A stretch of DNA of 14,326 nucleotides from an uncultured Lachnospiraceae bacterium. Its GTDB lineage: Bacteria; Bacillota; Clostridia; Lachnospirales; Lachnospiraceae. Made by a program: the position numbers and the translations under genes. Shown piece after piece: positions 6,921 through 14,254 of the stretch. Position 1 is the stretch's first letter. The number at the start of each line of letters is the position of its first letter. A model generated the notes under the pieces. It saw only the letters and a list, made by a program, of their open reading frames with translations, did no database searches and had not been told where the DNA came from. The stretch covers positions 1-14,326 of the forward strand of contig CAJUMM010000068.1 of assembly GCA_910586955.1 (NCBI GenBank), given 5' to 3'.

Positions 6921-9056
6921 CTACATAATCGGATCCAGACCCAGAACCGGATGGCTCTTCTCGGTCAGGAAGGCCATCAAAGCCTCCTCGTCCGTAGCAA
7001 TGGTCTCATCCGCAATCATATCGCAGAAATTGTCAATGCCGTATTTCTCCTTGGCAGACTTGTTCAGACGCTCTGCCACATCATCTTTCAGCTCCTTGGG
7101 CATCCAGACGATACGCTCAAAGCCGCCCTCCGCACTCATAAACTTCTTAGAGGCGATAAAATGTCTTCCGTGTCCCATAAAGCCCGGAGTCTGCACGCCG
7201 CCCCCCGTCATGGAGGCCAGCTCGCCAAAGGTCATGCCCAGAGGCGTCATGCCTGCATACTCGCGGTTGGCAATAATCACGCCGTTGGAGAAGGGCTCGA
7301 TGCCGCAGATGCACTCAAAGCATCCGCAGGAGGTCATGGGGTCTTCCATAATGGAGTACAGGGTAACTTTGGAAAGAGCTCCCTGAGTGGCCTGCTCTAC
7401 CATACGGTTTACATCCGGGTACACACCCTTCACCTCGTCCTCGCAGCCCTCCTTGGAAATGGGCTGGCAGGGTCCGGTGGGGGTCAGCTCCTTGGTGGCC
7501 TTGGCATCCAGCCATGACACCGCGCCGCAAAGGCCCAGCCGCTCCGGGGTCACCACACAGCAGTGGGAGGGTGCAAAGGACTGGCACAGGGTACAGGTAT
7601 AGAACACGTCTACGCTCTCATCCGTCAGGGATTCCAGACGCTGATCCCTGGAGGCATAAGCCGGCATAGCCGTCTGATCCAGAATCTCCTGCACTTTGGC
7701 CCCATCCGTAATCATAGTAATCTGGCATTTGTCCACCACAATATCAAACTCGTCCATAATCATGGCATAGAGAACTTCCGCAAAATGAGTCAGACGAAGG
7801 CCTTTCTCAAAAGCCTCCTTGCCGATACGCACCCGGATCTGGTTTCTCTGTCCGGTGTGCATGACACCTTCCATATAGTTGAACCAGGCGTGGATTTTAC
7901 GCTCAATAACAGACTCAAAATCCGCCTGCATCTTGGCGCCTGCAACCTCTACAAAAGTAGCCAGGGCGTAGGTCTGTCCGGCCTCCAGTTCATCCAGATC
8001 CCCGCCTACAATCGTAATCTTGTGGTCCTCGATCTCTCCCTCCGCCCTGGTCTGCACCAGCTCGCAGGTGGGCTGCTTGTGGGAGCTGAACTCTACCTGC
8101 ATATCACCTTTACGGATAATCTCACCCTCAAAGGCCGATGCGAAGGCAACGGGAATGGGCAGCTCTTTCACCTTGATCTTAATATTGCGCAGCTCTAAGG
8201 ACTTCTTCACGGTCATGGCGTGGTCTGTCACAGACTCCAGAGCGCCGGGTACCTGGTTCTCCCCCAGATCCACATCTACCACTACAGGGAAGCCAAGAGC
8301 AATAGCCCCTGCACCTGCAGATACTACAACCTCGTTCAATGCACCAAAGGTATTTACAAAAGCAGGTACTCTCTCCTTGGTATAGGTGAGAAGTCCCGGC
8401 AGATCCCCAGGAGTCACATTTCCGAAGATCAGGGCCGCACGGATGGCAACCGTCACCACATGGATCACGGAAGTCACATCATGTCCCAGGGGAACTACAC
8501 GGAAATCCAGGCCGGCCTTCACACCGCCCTCCACGCACTGCTCAATCACATCACCGATGAGGAAGGTCATAATGCCCTTGCTCTGGTAATCCTTTACTAC
8601 ATTTACCACATCCTCCGGGTTATCCGCCTTGCCCAGCACAACAGCCACGCCCGGAATATCTCCCGTCACCAGGGGCACGCCTAAGGAACGGATAATGGGA
8701 TCGGGAACGAAACCGATTCCGCTGTCCTCCCCATAGGGATCTGCGCTCTCCACATATTTCAGAGCCTCAATAATCTCGGCTCCCACTGCTGTAGCAAGTC
8801 CTGCATTCAGGGCCTCTCCCAAATCTTCCTTGTTGGTAATCAGGCTTTTTTGCACGCCCACACAGGCAGGCAGATCGCCCAGCTTGCTCACCTTAACACC
8901 CGTAGCCGCATAGATGGTGGGCAGAAAATAGGCCGTATCCGGCATGGCTACCTTCTTGTCCTCCCCATGCTTTGCAATGGCCTCGTTCACCGCATTTTCC
9001 GTAAGGCCTGCAACTGCATTGGAGCCGCCGTAAATCAAATCTGTTAATACGCTCAT
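6921..9056 (-). CDS. acsB: Acetyl-CoA synthase (CO dehydrogenase/acetyl-CoA synthase, ACS subunit), complete second copy
   Basis: Catalyses the last step of the Wood-Ljungdahl pathway: it joins a methyl group from the corrinoid protein, CO made by CO dehydrogenase, and CoA into acetyl-CoA. The protein is 711 residues (Moorella AcsB is 729). The A-cluster ligands are all present at a constant offset of 18 from Moorella: Cys488, Cys491, Cys500 and Cys510 for the [4Fe-4S] and proximal nickel, and the Cys577-Gly578-Cys579 motif for the distal nickel. I chose the ATG at 9056, because AAGGAGGG lies 9 nt upstream; an earlier in-frame ATG at 9137 falls inside the -35 box. The gene has its own promoter and terminator and no CODH or corrinoid gene attached. 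A different acsB ends at the right edge of the window, so this is a paralogue; with all ligands intact it is probably functional. Confidence 0.96.
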   Translation of the reverse strand: MSVLTDLIYGGSNAVAGLTENAVNEAIAKHGEDKKVAMPDTAYFLPTIYAATGVKVSKLGDLPACVGVQKSLITNKEDLGEALNAGLATAVGAEIIEALKYVESADPYGEDSGIGFVPDPIIRSLGVPLVTGDIPGVAVVLGKADNPEDVVNVVKDYQSKGIMTFLIGDVIEQCVEGGVKAGLDFRVVPLGHDVTSVIHVVTVAIRAALIFGNVTPGDLPGLLTYTKERVPAFVNTFGALNEVVVSAGAGAIALGFPVVVDVDLGENQVPGALESVTDHAMTVKKSLELRNIKIKVKELPIPVAFASAFEGEIIRKGDMQVEFSSHKQPTCELVQTRAEGEIEDHKITIVGGDLDELEAGQTYALATFVEVAGAKMQADFESVIERKIHAWFNYMEGVMHTGQRNQIRVRIGKEAFEKGLRLTHFAEVLYAMIMDEFDIVVDKCQITMITDGAKVQEILDQTAMPAYASRDQRLESLTDESVDVFYTCTLCQSFAPSHCCVVTPERLGLCGAVSWLDAKATKELTPTGPCQPISKEGCEDEVKGVYPDVNRMVEQATQGALSKVTLYSIMEDPMTSCGCFECICGIEPFSNGVIIANREYAGMTPLGMTFGELASMTGGGVQTPGFMGHGRHFIASKKFMSAEGGFERIVWMPKELKDDVAERLNKSAKEKYGIDNFCDMIADETIATDEEALMAFLTEKSHPVLGLDPIM

Positions 9057-9108
9057 AATAATTGTCCCTCCTTGGGTTTGGATATGAAATAACCTATATA
9101 TGGTATAA

Positions 9109-9137
9109 ATTTTATCACTTCTGTATAGGGAAGTCAA
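9109..9137 (-). promoter_or_regulatory. SigA-type promoter of the stand-alone acsB
   Basis: On the minus strand, TTGACT (9132-9137) and TAAAAT (9109-9114) have a 17-bp spacer, close to consensus and 52 bp before the acsB start. It makes this acsB a separate transcription unit from acsDCE and from the Rpn gene. The leader is about 45 nt; no riboswitch is evident. Confidence 0.8.
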
Positions 9138-9168
9138 TATCCCCCGGGAGGGGTTTTGTTAAAAATGA

Positions 9169-10059
9169 CTATTCTTGTATAGCTGACTCAAAAGCCGCAA
9201 GACTGTCTGCCTTTGCCGCCACTTTCAGCCACTTTGTCAAAACCGCCGGATCCTTCTCAGCCTCCAGGCGCTCCTTTACGGCAGCCGGGAGTTCTCCGTA
9301 ATCTTCCAAAAGAAGCCGGATATTCTCTAGCATCGTCTCCTTTTTTGCCTCCTTCTGATAATACCAGATATAATCCTCCAAGTGCATCAATTCTTCCCTC
9401 ACCTCCGGTAAAAGCTTAACCTGGCTAACATATTGATGAATTTTTTCCAGCACCTCTCCAACTGCATTCTCCTCGCTGCTCTCCTGAAAATAATCCAGCA
9501 TGGCGCGTATCTCGGGACTGCCGCCTTTCGTCCCCTTCGTGTTAAAGAAAATCTGTTTTACCCCATCCGAATAAGGCATATCCGGAACTTCCCTGCACCG
9601 ATTATAAATCGTATACACCATATAGTCTTTCCCAAAAGGATCGTATGGTGTAATGGTAATTACATACAGATTCGGCAGACGGGAAAACTCCCGCTCTCCC
9701 TGCTTCAGATACCGGCTGTCAATCCTGGCCTGGTAAAAGCGGTTGTGCTTGGGAAGATCCATGTCCGGAAGGTTGTGGGGCTCCAGATCATAAATATTGC
9801 AGACAGATTGTGTTTCCGTTTCCCCGTTCTCTGTCTCTTCCACCACCTCCACATCCATACGGATTCCCCGCAGTTTTGGTGTCAGAGCCGGAATCGTGCG
9901 CTGAGCCGTAACATGTACCCTTCCAATCTTCCGTCCCAGCAGCACGGACAGCACCAAGCGGCAGAAATCCTCTCCGTTCTCCCCGTCTGAGGCCACGGCG
10001 CTCATCAAAAAATCATCCATTACATTCAGCTCCTCCAGGTTTCTCTTTGTATAACCCAT
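9169..10059 (-). CDS. Rpn-family recombination-promoting nuclease / PD-(D/E)XK putative transposase
   Basis: Protein of 296 residues resembling the Rpn/YhgA-like (PD-(D/E)XK) nucleases, which are abundant in Lachnospiraceae. In Escherichia coli, Rpn proteins are DNA endonucleases that raise RecA-independent recombination. The N-terminus has NVMDDFLMSAV and FCRLVLSVLLGRKIGRV. The core likely uses Asp69 (in GIRMDVEV) and Glu93 (in IYDLEPHNL), followed by RFYQARIDSRYL and LPNLYVITITPYDPFG. The C-terminal third is helical and charged. I chose the ATG at 10059, because AAAGGG lies 6 nt upstream; a longer start at 10110 has no such site. The usual E-x-K/Q of the fold appears as E-P-H, so catalysis is not certain. 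It sits between the acsDCE and acsB units, next to the large inverted repeat. Confidence 0.8.
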   Translation of the reverse strand: MGYTKRNLEELNVMDDFLMSAVASDGENGEDFCRLVLSVLLGRKIGRVHVTAQRTIPALTPKLRGIRMDVEVVEETENGETETQSVCNIYDLEPHNLPDMDLPKHNRFYQARIDSRYLKQGEREFSRLPNLYVITITPYDPFGKDYMVYTIYNRCREVPDMPYSDGVKQIFFNTKGTKGGSPEIRAMLDYFQESSEENAVGEVLEKIHQYVSQVKLLPEVREELMHLEDYIWYYQKEAKKETMLENIRLLLEDYGELPAAVKERLEAEKDPAVLTKWLKVAAKADSLAAFESAIQE

Positions 10060-10066
10060 ATTTTTC

Positions 10067-10093
10067 CCTTTCCGGCAGGCATCTGCCGAAAGG
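10067..10093 (-). promoter_or_regulatory. Hairpin that may mask the Rpn ribosome binding site
   Basis: On the minus strand CCTTTCGGCAG (10083-10093) pairs with CTGCCGGAAAGG (10067-10078) with one bulged G and a 4-nt loop. The second arm includes most of the AAAGGG ribosome site. Translation could be damped when it folds. The pairing is seen in the sequence; the effect is inferred. Confidence 0.45.
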
Positions 10094-10246
10094 AAAACCC
10101 GAAAAAGCATTCCAAGTCTTCCGGTTTTCTCTCAGCACCCGCCAACTTCTATTTTTTTCCTGTGAAAATGTCAGCGATATGCCGAGAATACTGTCTCTAG
10201 AAACCAGGTTCCGAAATCCAGACAGTAGAAAACTTCCACTGAAATC

Positions 10247-10275
10247 AGTTTATCAAGAATGATATGCTATGTCAA
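10247..10275 (-). promoter_or_regulatory. Candidate promoter of the Rpn gene
   Basis: On the minus strand, TTGACA (10270-10275) and TAAACT (10247-10252) have a 17-bp spacer. It would give a leader of about 180 nt before the Rpn start; apart from the ribosome-site hairpin I see no known regulatory motif in that leader. Confidence 0.6.
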
Positions 10276-10299
10276 CCATTTTATGCCATCCACGCTTTC

Positions 10300-10611
10300 A
10301 TACCTTAACAGACAGTCCGAAGGAGCTGTTATGCGGGGTACCCGTAGGGTATACCTTAAGGGACGAACCGGAAGGTCTTATAATCCGGACGCTGCCAGGT
10401 CAGGGAAAGACACCGGAAAACGGGGTAGAGACTGCGGTGAGCTAGCTCTTAAGACGCACTAAGCTCATCAGCAACGGCTTCTTCGCTAAGTGCTTTCTAA
10501 AGAGCGGATCTCACCTCCGTCTCTGGCAACCCCTGAATTGTTTTCCGGTGTCTTTCCCTGACCTGGCAGCTGCTGGTGTATAATGCCCTTCGTAACTGTC
10601 GGCAGGAAGGG
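10300..10611 (+). ncRNA. Candidate structured RNA or hairpin element, left copy
   Basis: A 5' hairpin domain (10300-10354) contains paired AACAG/CTGTT and GGGTACCC. Next comes a rod closed by a perfect 31-bp helix (10391-10421 with 10540-10570). Inside it, in order, are GGGGT/ACCCC, AGAGAC/GTCTCT, GGTGAG/CTCACC, CTCTT/AAGAG and GCACT/AGTGC, separated by small internal loops. A terminal hairpin CCCTTC/GAAGGG (10586-10591 with 10606-10611) follows. No promoter is clear on the plus strand. The folding was read by eye; expression is unknown, and the element could act as DNA instead. Confidence 0.4.
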
Positions 10612-10651
10612 ACCAGTTTCGGCCTTCTGTCTGGCGATTATAATGCTTTCG

Positions 10652-10918
10652 GATATAACAGCCAACAGCAGCCAAAACCTGGAAAGGTCCCCAGCAAACA
10701 ATTCAGGGGTGTTTAGAAATGCAGGTGAGATCCACTCTTTAGAAAGCACTTAAACTGGGAGGCCTCTGCCGAGCAGTTTTTTAGTGCGTCTTAAGAGTTA
10801 GCTCACCGGAATTTCTACCCCGTTTGCAGGGGACCTTTCCAGGTTTTGGTTGCGTCCGGCTTTGTATACCCTACGGGTACCCCGCATGACAGCTTCTTCG
10901 GACTGTCTGTTAAGGTAT
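10652..10918 (-). ncRNA. Candidate structured RNA or hairpin element, right copy
   Basis: Same layout as the left copy, read on the minus strand. The basal helix is 27 of 28 bp (10822-10849 with 10672-10699) and mostly differs in sequence from the left one. The inner helices are GGGGT/ACCCC, AGAAAT/ATTTCT, GGTGAG/CTCACC, CTCTT/AAGAG and GCACT/AGTGC, with an extra apical AAACTG/CAGTTT. It begins 34 nt past the acsE terminator. The 3' limit is uncertain because the tails of the two copies meet. Expression is unknown. Confidence 0.4.
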
Positions 10919-10953
10919 ACTTTCATACACGATTCCAGCCTATAATCTACAAC

Positions 10954-10992
10954 AAAAAAAGGCAGCCGCTCCTTTTCCAAAGAGCAGCCGCC
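10954..10992 (-). terminator. Rho-independent terminator of the acsDCE operon
   Basis: An 11-bp stem with two G-U pairs (arms 10982-10992 and 10961-10971), a 10-nt loop, and seven U residues on the minus strand (A-run 10954-10960). It starts 16 nt after the acsE stop codon. Confidence 0.92.
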
Positions 10993-11007
10993 GCTTTTCC
11001 CTATGTA

Positions 11008-11796
11008 TTAGATCTCCAGATAGGAGTCTGCATACAGATTGTTGTTCTTAATGATATCGCAGGACTTGATGGTCTCCATCAGCCGCAGATCGTTGGGATT
11101 CACGATGGCGGAGGTCAGGCCGTTCATCATAGCCATGGCAACCATAGCGGAGTCCATAATCGGACGGATGTGCTTGGGCATACCGTTGGAATTGTTGGAC
11201 AGGCCGCCGGTACTCTGCATACCCATGTCGGAGATCATCTTAATGAACTCCAGGACCTGCATCTGCTTATCCTGCATGCCCTTGATCACCAGGAACAGGG
11301 GATCAAACCACATATCCTCTTCCACTGCCATGCCGTGCTCCATACCACGCTCCATCATGGTCTGCATGTACATCATACGCTCGTCATTGTCCTTGGCAAT
11401 GCCTTCGCCGTTGCAGAGAGCGATAACGATGGCATCGTTGGCAGCTGCCAGATCGATGTACTCGATTCTGCCTGCGGCGTCCGCAGAGTTTACGATGGGT
11501 TTGCCCTTGTCCCGCTTATATACGGAAATACCGGCCTCGATGGCAGCCACATTGGAGGTATCCAAAGCCAAGGGCACATTGTCGAAGTTGCTCTGCAGAA
11601 GCTCTACCGCCCACTTCATCAGCTCCGGCCCGTCATTCTCTGCCGGTCCGATATTCACGTCCAGATAAGTTGCGCCTGCATCCAGCTGCTGCTTTGCTCT
11701 CTTTAAGATGGGCTCCGGATCCCGCTCCGTAAAAGCTTTGTTTACTGCGGGAGCCGTGGTGGAAAGTCTCTCGCCAATGGTAATAAATTTAGCCAT
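11008..11796 (-). CDS. acsE: Methyltetrahydrofolate:corrinoid/iron-sulfur protein methyltransferase
   Basis: Transfers the methyl group of 5-methyltetrahydrofolate to Co(I) of the corrinoid iron-sulfur protein, linking the methyl branch of the Wood-Ljungdahl pathway to acetyl-CoA synthesis; cytoplasmic. It is 262 residues, the same as Moorella AcsE, and has a pterin-binding TIM-barrel fold. By motif comparison with Moorella, Asp79 (LALDTSN), Asn103 (KPIVNSA), Asp165 (WFDPL) and Asn201 (GGLSN) match the pterin-contacting Asp75, Asn96, Asp160 and Asn199. ITIGERLSTTAPAV and GATYLDVNIGP are typical family segments. AAGGAG lies 7 nt before the ATG. It is the last gene of the operon, 27 nt after acsC, and is followed by a strong terminator. 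Confidence 0.96.
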   Translation of the reverse strand: MAKFITIGERLSTTAPAVNKAFTERDPEPILKRAKQQLDAGATYLDVNIGPAENDGPELMKWAVELLQSNFDNVPLALDTSNVAAIEAGISVYKRDKGKPIVNSADAAGRIEYIDLAAANDAIVIALCNGEGIAKDNDERMMYMQTMMERGMEHGMAVEEDMWFDPLFLVIKGMQDKQMQVLEFIKMISDMGMQSTGGLSNNSNGMPKHIRPIMDSAMVAMAMMNGLTSAIVNPNDLRLMETIKSCDIIKNNNLYADSYLEI

Positions 11797-11823
11797 AGTT
11801 CTTCTCCTTCTTTATGATATATT

Positions 11824-13176
11824 TTAGATCTCCCCGTTGGCCTGCATGTCCTTTAAGAACTTCACAAGCTGAACCGCCTCGTTGGGAGCTACGATCACTT
11901 CCCAGCCCGGGAGCTTCGCCTCGATATCGCCCTTCAGGACTGCTACCTTTCCGGGAATGATCAGCTTCCTGGATTTTACCTTCGGCTCCACATTCTCAAT
12001 GATGAACTTGGACACCGACGTAGAGGAAAGCTTTCCTGCCGCCCAGGCGGTCAGTACGGAAAGTCCGCCTGCATCGCTGATAATCAAATTACAGGGAACG
12101 CCGGAACGCTCCAGCTCGCCGGATACCACGAAATAGGTCAGGGCAAAGTCTACGGTAGTCAGGCATACTGAGTTCTCGTCTCCGCCGTTCAGTGCATAGA
12201 TGCCCGGCTCTACCTTCATGGGCTTCTGAGGATCGGTAAATACATTCTGGCGCAGTCCGTAAAGAGGCAGGGCCTGTGCATAGCTCATACCTTCCATCAC
12301 AATGATGGAACCGTATTTCACGGTAAACAGGGAAGCCAGGGCTGCCTGCATGGCCTGATCTCCAGGCGCCAGGGCCGCTACATTTACAATAGACGGATAC
12401 CCGAAGGTGCGATCCGTATTCTTCAGGGCCGCGCGGCGGATCTGAACGGTGGTTGCAAAAGCATCTTTCACAGATGCGGTTCCCACATTCAGCACCAGGT
12501 TCTTGTTGCCCAGCTTCTCAATGGCTGCAACCGTATCGTACAGCTCGTTGATGTCTGCACCCCGGACACCTAAGACTACACCGGCCTCTGTGGCCAGCTT
12601 GCTCATTGCCTCGTAGTTGGACACATCAGCGCCGTCCAGAACCGGCTTGCTGTCCTTGCACACATCCAGGGCAGCCTTAGCCACATCTACATTGGTACAT
12701 CCCAGCACCAGGGTCTTTCCGGTGGCAGCCGCAGCCTTTACGAACTCCGCATACCCTTCCGGTGTGCAGCCGCCGCAGTACTCCAGGTACAGCATCTCTA
12801 CGTGCATGCGCTCACCGATACGATCGTAATCTACAACCTTTGCAGCCTCAAATTTAGCTTCCATATTCTCGTCACAGCAGGAAACGGAAACCGCATAGCG
12901 GGGTTTGCTCACAAAGGTTTTCTCATGACGGCAGAGAACCGTCTCGCCGCCCAGGGTATACTCTGCGTCGCCGGTTCCCACTTTGATGGTCTTCATGGGC
13001 GGTGCCGTCGCCTCAGAGAGGGTTGCCAGAGCGTCCTCGGACATATGGGGACACTTGCTGATATCTACGGCGCCCTGAGCCACCTTCATGGAAAATGCCA
13101 TACAGGTGGGGCTGCCGCACTCTTTACAGTTTGTCTTCGGTGTTAATTTAAAAATATCTAAGCCTTTCAATGCCAT
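11824..13176 (-). CDS. acsC: Corrinoid/iron-sulfur protein, large (gamma) subunit
   Basis: Large subunit of the heterodimeric CFeSP, which carries the methyl group on a cobamide between AcsE and acetyl-CoA synthase. It is 450 residues. The N-terminal [4Fe-4S] domain has Cys17, Cys20, Cys25 and Cys42 (NCKECGSPTCMAF, then KCPHM), the same positions as in Moorella; this cluster reduces Co(II) back to Co(I). A TIM-barrel domain follows, and a C-terminal B12-binding region covers roughly residues 320-450 (for example IISDAGGLSVLTAWAAGKLS). AAGGAGGAG lies 8 nt before the ATG. The gene is 24 nt after acsD and 27 nt before acsE, all on the minus strand, giving balanced expression of both CFeSP subunits. 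No odd features. Confidence 0.97.
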   Translation of the reverse strand: MALKGLDIFKLTPKTNCKECGSPTCMAFSMKVAQGAVDISKCPHMSEDALATLSEATAPPMKTIKVGTGDAEYTLGGETVLCRHEKTFVSKPRYAVSVSCCDENMEAKFEAAKVVDYDRIGERMHVEMLYLEYCGGCTPEGYAEFVKAAAATGKTLVLGCTNVDVAKAALDVCKDSKPVLDGADVSNYEAMSKLATEAGVVLGVRGADINELYDTVAAIEKLGNKNLVLNVGTASVKDAFATTVQIRRAALKNTDRTFGYPSIVNVAALAPGDQAMQAALASLFTVKYGSIIVMEGMSYAQALPLYGLRQNVFTDPQKPMKVEPGIYALNGGDENSVCLTTVDFALTYFVVSGELERSGVPCNLIISDAGGLSVLTAWAAGKLSSTSVSKFIIENVEPKVKSRKLIIPGKVAVLKGDIEAKLPGWEVIVAPNEAVQLVKFLKDMQANGEI

Positions 13177-13200
13177 GGTAATTTCTCCTCCTTCCCTCGA

Positions 13201-14142
13201 TTAAACCAGTTCTTTGATTAATTTCGAAATCGTCGCAACCGATGTGGGGTGTTTCAAAATTACCGCATTGGAGCCGGACGCCAGTACTGCTGCAGCCGTT
13301 TCTACTTCCATATCAATTCCGCGCTCTTCCTGGTCTCCCCATTCCGGCATATCCGCCTCGGAAGCCATTGCCTCTTTCACACTCCAGGCCTCTTCCGCTA
13401 CCGGGGTGATAATGGGCATCTGGAGCTGTGCGTCGTTCTGGGACAGAGCAGCCGCCTTGATGCGGTCCATAGTGGACACCACATACTCGAAGCCGTAACC
13501 GGCCGCTGCGGAGCCTACGTTCATCACCACATTGGCCTGATCTACGCCCAGCTGTCCGATCAGCACGTTCAGCTGCTTGGCCAGGTTGATATCCACGGCA
13601 GATTCGGCGCCTACCTTCTGGTTGTAAGCCAGTCCGGCAGCAGCCGCAACGCCCTTGTAGTTCTCTTCTCTTGCGGACAGAATCAATACGTTCTTTCCCT
13701 GGAGAGCCTCCGCCACTTTGGCAAAAAGCTCCGCATCCTTCTCCACGTTCTTGCAGCCCTCAATTACCAGGGGAGCCGTAATGGCATCGCCAACTTCTTT
13801 GGCAATCGCCACGCAGTCCTCTACGGACTTGTTCTCGCCGTTGGGATCCGCTCCCTCAAAGCGCAGTACTACGAAGTCTGCACCCGGCATCTCCTCCGCC
13901 TTCTTTGCAATTTCCGCAAAGCTTGCAGCGCCTGCATAGTAGTCCTTGATCCCGGCCACTTCATTCTCCAGCCCTAAGTCCGTAATCATGACTCCAATCT
14001 TTGGTGCGTTCTCGATGGGCGCATCGAATGTATAGAAGGGCAATACATTCTCTCCCCCAAGCTTGACCGCTTTGTCGCCGGTACCGATTTCAACGGTACG
14101 GATGGCGGCGTTAAACTTTCCTGATTTTCCATTAAACGGCAT
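13201..14142 (-). CDS. acsD: Corrinoid/iron-sulfur protein, small (beta) subunit
   Basis: Small subunit of CFeSP, a TIM-barrel protein that pairs with AcsC and helps hold the cobamide and present it to the methyltransferase and to acetyl-CoA synthase. It is 313 residues, the usual length. Family segments include the IRTVEIGTGDKAVKLGGENVLPFYTFD start, the central GADFVVLRFEGADPN, NVVMNVGSAAAGYGFEYVVSTMDRIK, and the MPIITPVAEEAWSVKEA region. AAAGGAGGTAA lies before the ATG. It is the first gene after the acsB that ends at 14232. The 89-nt gap holds a 15-bp hairpin and the -10 box of a candidate internal promoter. It is followed by acsC after 24 nt. Confidence 0.97.
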   Translation of the reverse strand: MPFNGKSGKFNAAIRTVEIGTGDKAVKLGGENVLPFYTFDAPIENAPKIGVMITDLGLENEVAGIKDYYAGAASFAEIAKKAEEMPGADFVVLRFEGADPNGENKSVEDCVAIAKEVGDAITAPLVIEGCKNVEKDAELFAKVAEALQGKNVLILSAREENYKGVAAAAGLAYNQKVGAESAVDINLAKQLNVLIGQLGVDQANVVMNVGSAAAGYGFEYVVSTMDRIKAAALSQNDAQLQMPIITPVAEEAWSVKEAMASEADMPEWGDQEERGIDMEVETAAAVLASGSNAVILKHPTSVATISKLIKELV

Positions 14143-14171
14143 TTCTTAGTTACCTCCTTTATCTTTTACAC

Positions 14172-14210
14172 GGCTTTCAGCATAGGATGCACACACCTAT
14201 GCTGAAAGCC
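14172..14210. other. 15-bp hairpin between acsB and acsD
   Basis: A perfect 15-bp stem (GGCTTTCAGCATAGG at 14172-14186 with CCTATGCTGAAAGCC at 14196-14210) with a 9-nt loop. No U-run follows on the minus strand, so it is not a standard terminator. It would lie near the 5' end of a transcript from the candidate promoter at 14226-14254, or act as an intercistronic processing or stability stem. Confidence 0.75.
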
Positions 14211-14225
14211 AAAATACTTATCTGT

Positions 14226-14254
14226 ATTATACTACATCATCGGGTCCATGCCAA
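14226..14254 (-). promoter_or_regulatory. Candidate internal promoter of acsDCE inside the end of acsB
   Basis: On the minus strand, TTGGCA (14249-14254) and TATAAT (14226-14231) are spaced 17 bp apart. The -35 lies in the last codons of the acsB reading frame, and the -10 follows its TAG stop directly. It would start a transcript about 75 nt before acsD. The matching 3' end of the other acsB has no TATAAT. Confidence 0.6.

Larger units (their letters stand above)
10300..10920. repeat. 621-bp imperfect inverted repeat made of two convergent copies of a structured element
   Basis: The left half (plus strand from 10300) and right half (minus strand from 10918) align in the same order of blocks. 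Block 1, 10300-10354 versus 10864-10918, matches 53 of 55 positions. Block 2, 10418-10462 versus 10781-10825, matches 41 of 45. Block 3, 10488-10516 versus 10723-10751, matches 28 of 29. Block 4, 10529-10543 versus 10696-10710, matches all 15. Between blocks 1 and 2 and after block 4 the halves differ strongly. The left copy carries about 27 extra nt near 10355-10382. The centre (about 10571-10671) is shared by the two tails. No gene is credible inside. It lies between the acsE terminator and the Rpn promoter. Both a mobile repeat and a pair of structured RNA genes are possible; I cannot name the family. Confidence 0.9.

Noticed and set aside
9057..9137. Upstream in-frame ATG that would extend AcsB by 27 residues
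   Set aside because: It overlaps the promoter -35 box, has no ribosome site, and the added residues are unlike AcsB; the ATG at 9056 has a strong AAGGAGGG.
9141..9157. Terminator-like CCCC/GGGG stem followed by TTTT on the plus strand
   Set aside because: The stem is only 4-5 bp, and no plus-strand gene leads into it. On the minus strand no U-run follows the stem, so it does not serve the Rpn gene.
6729..9301. Long open frames antisense to acsB (for example 6729-7517 and 7563-8198 plus)
   Set aside because: They are shadows of the high-GC third positions of acsB; no ribosome sites and no recognisable protein families.
10540..10570. The perfect 31-nt inverted repeat as a simple terminator
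   Set aside because: The arms are about 120 nt apart with no U-run, and the intervening sequence folds into further conserved helices.
10300..10920. Group II intron, CRISPR array or tRNA cluster as an explanation for the inverted repeat
   Set aside because: I see no domain V-like sequence, no regularly spaced direct repeats and no tRNA fold. A degraded intron cannot be fully ruled out without a database search.
10259..10980. Short open frames inside the inverted repeat (10259-10462 plus, 10486-10749 minus, 10798-10980 minus), two of which share the peptide string RGTRRVY
   Set aside because: The shared peptide follows from the shared nucleotide block. The frames diverge right after it, have no ribosome sites, and are better explained by the RNA/DNA folding pattern.
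11039..13977. Long open frames antisense to acsE, acsC and acsD
   Set aside because: Same shadow effect; the minus-strand genes are unambiguous family members with strong ribosome sites.
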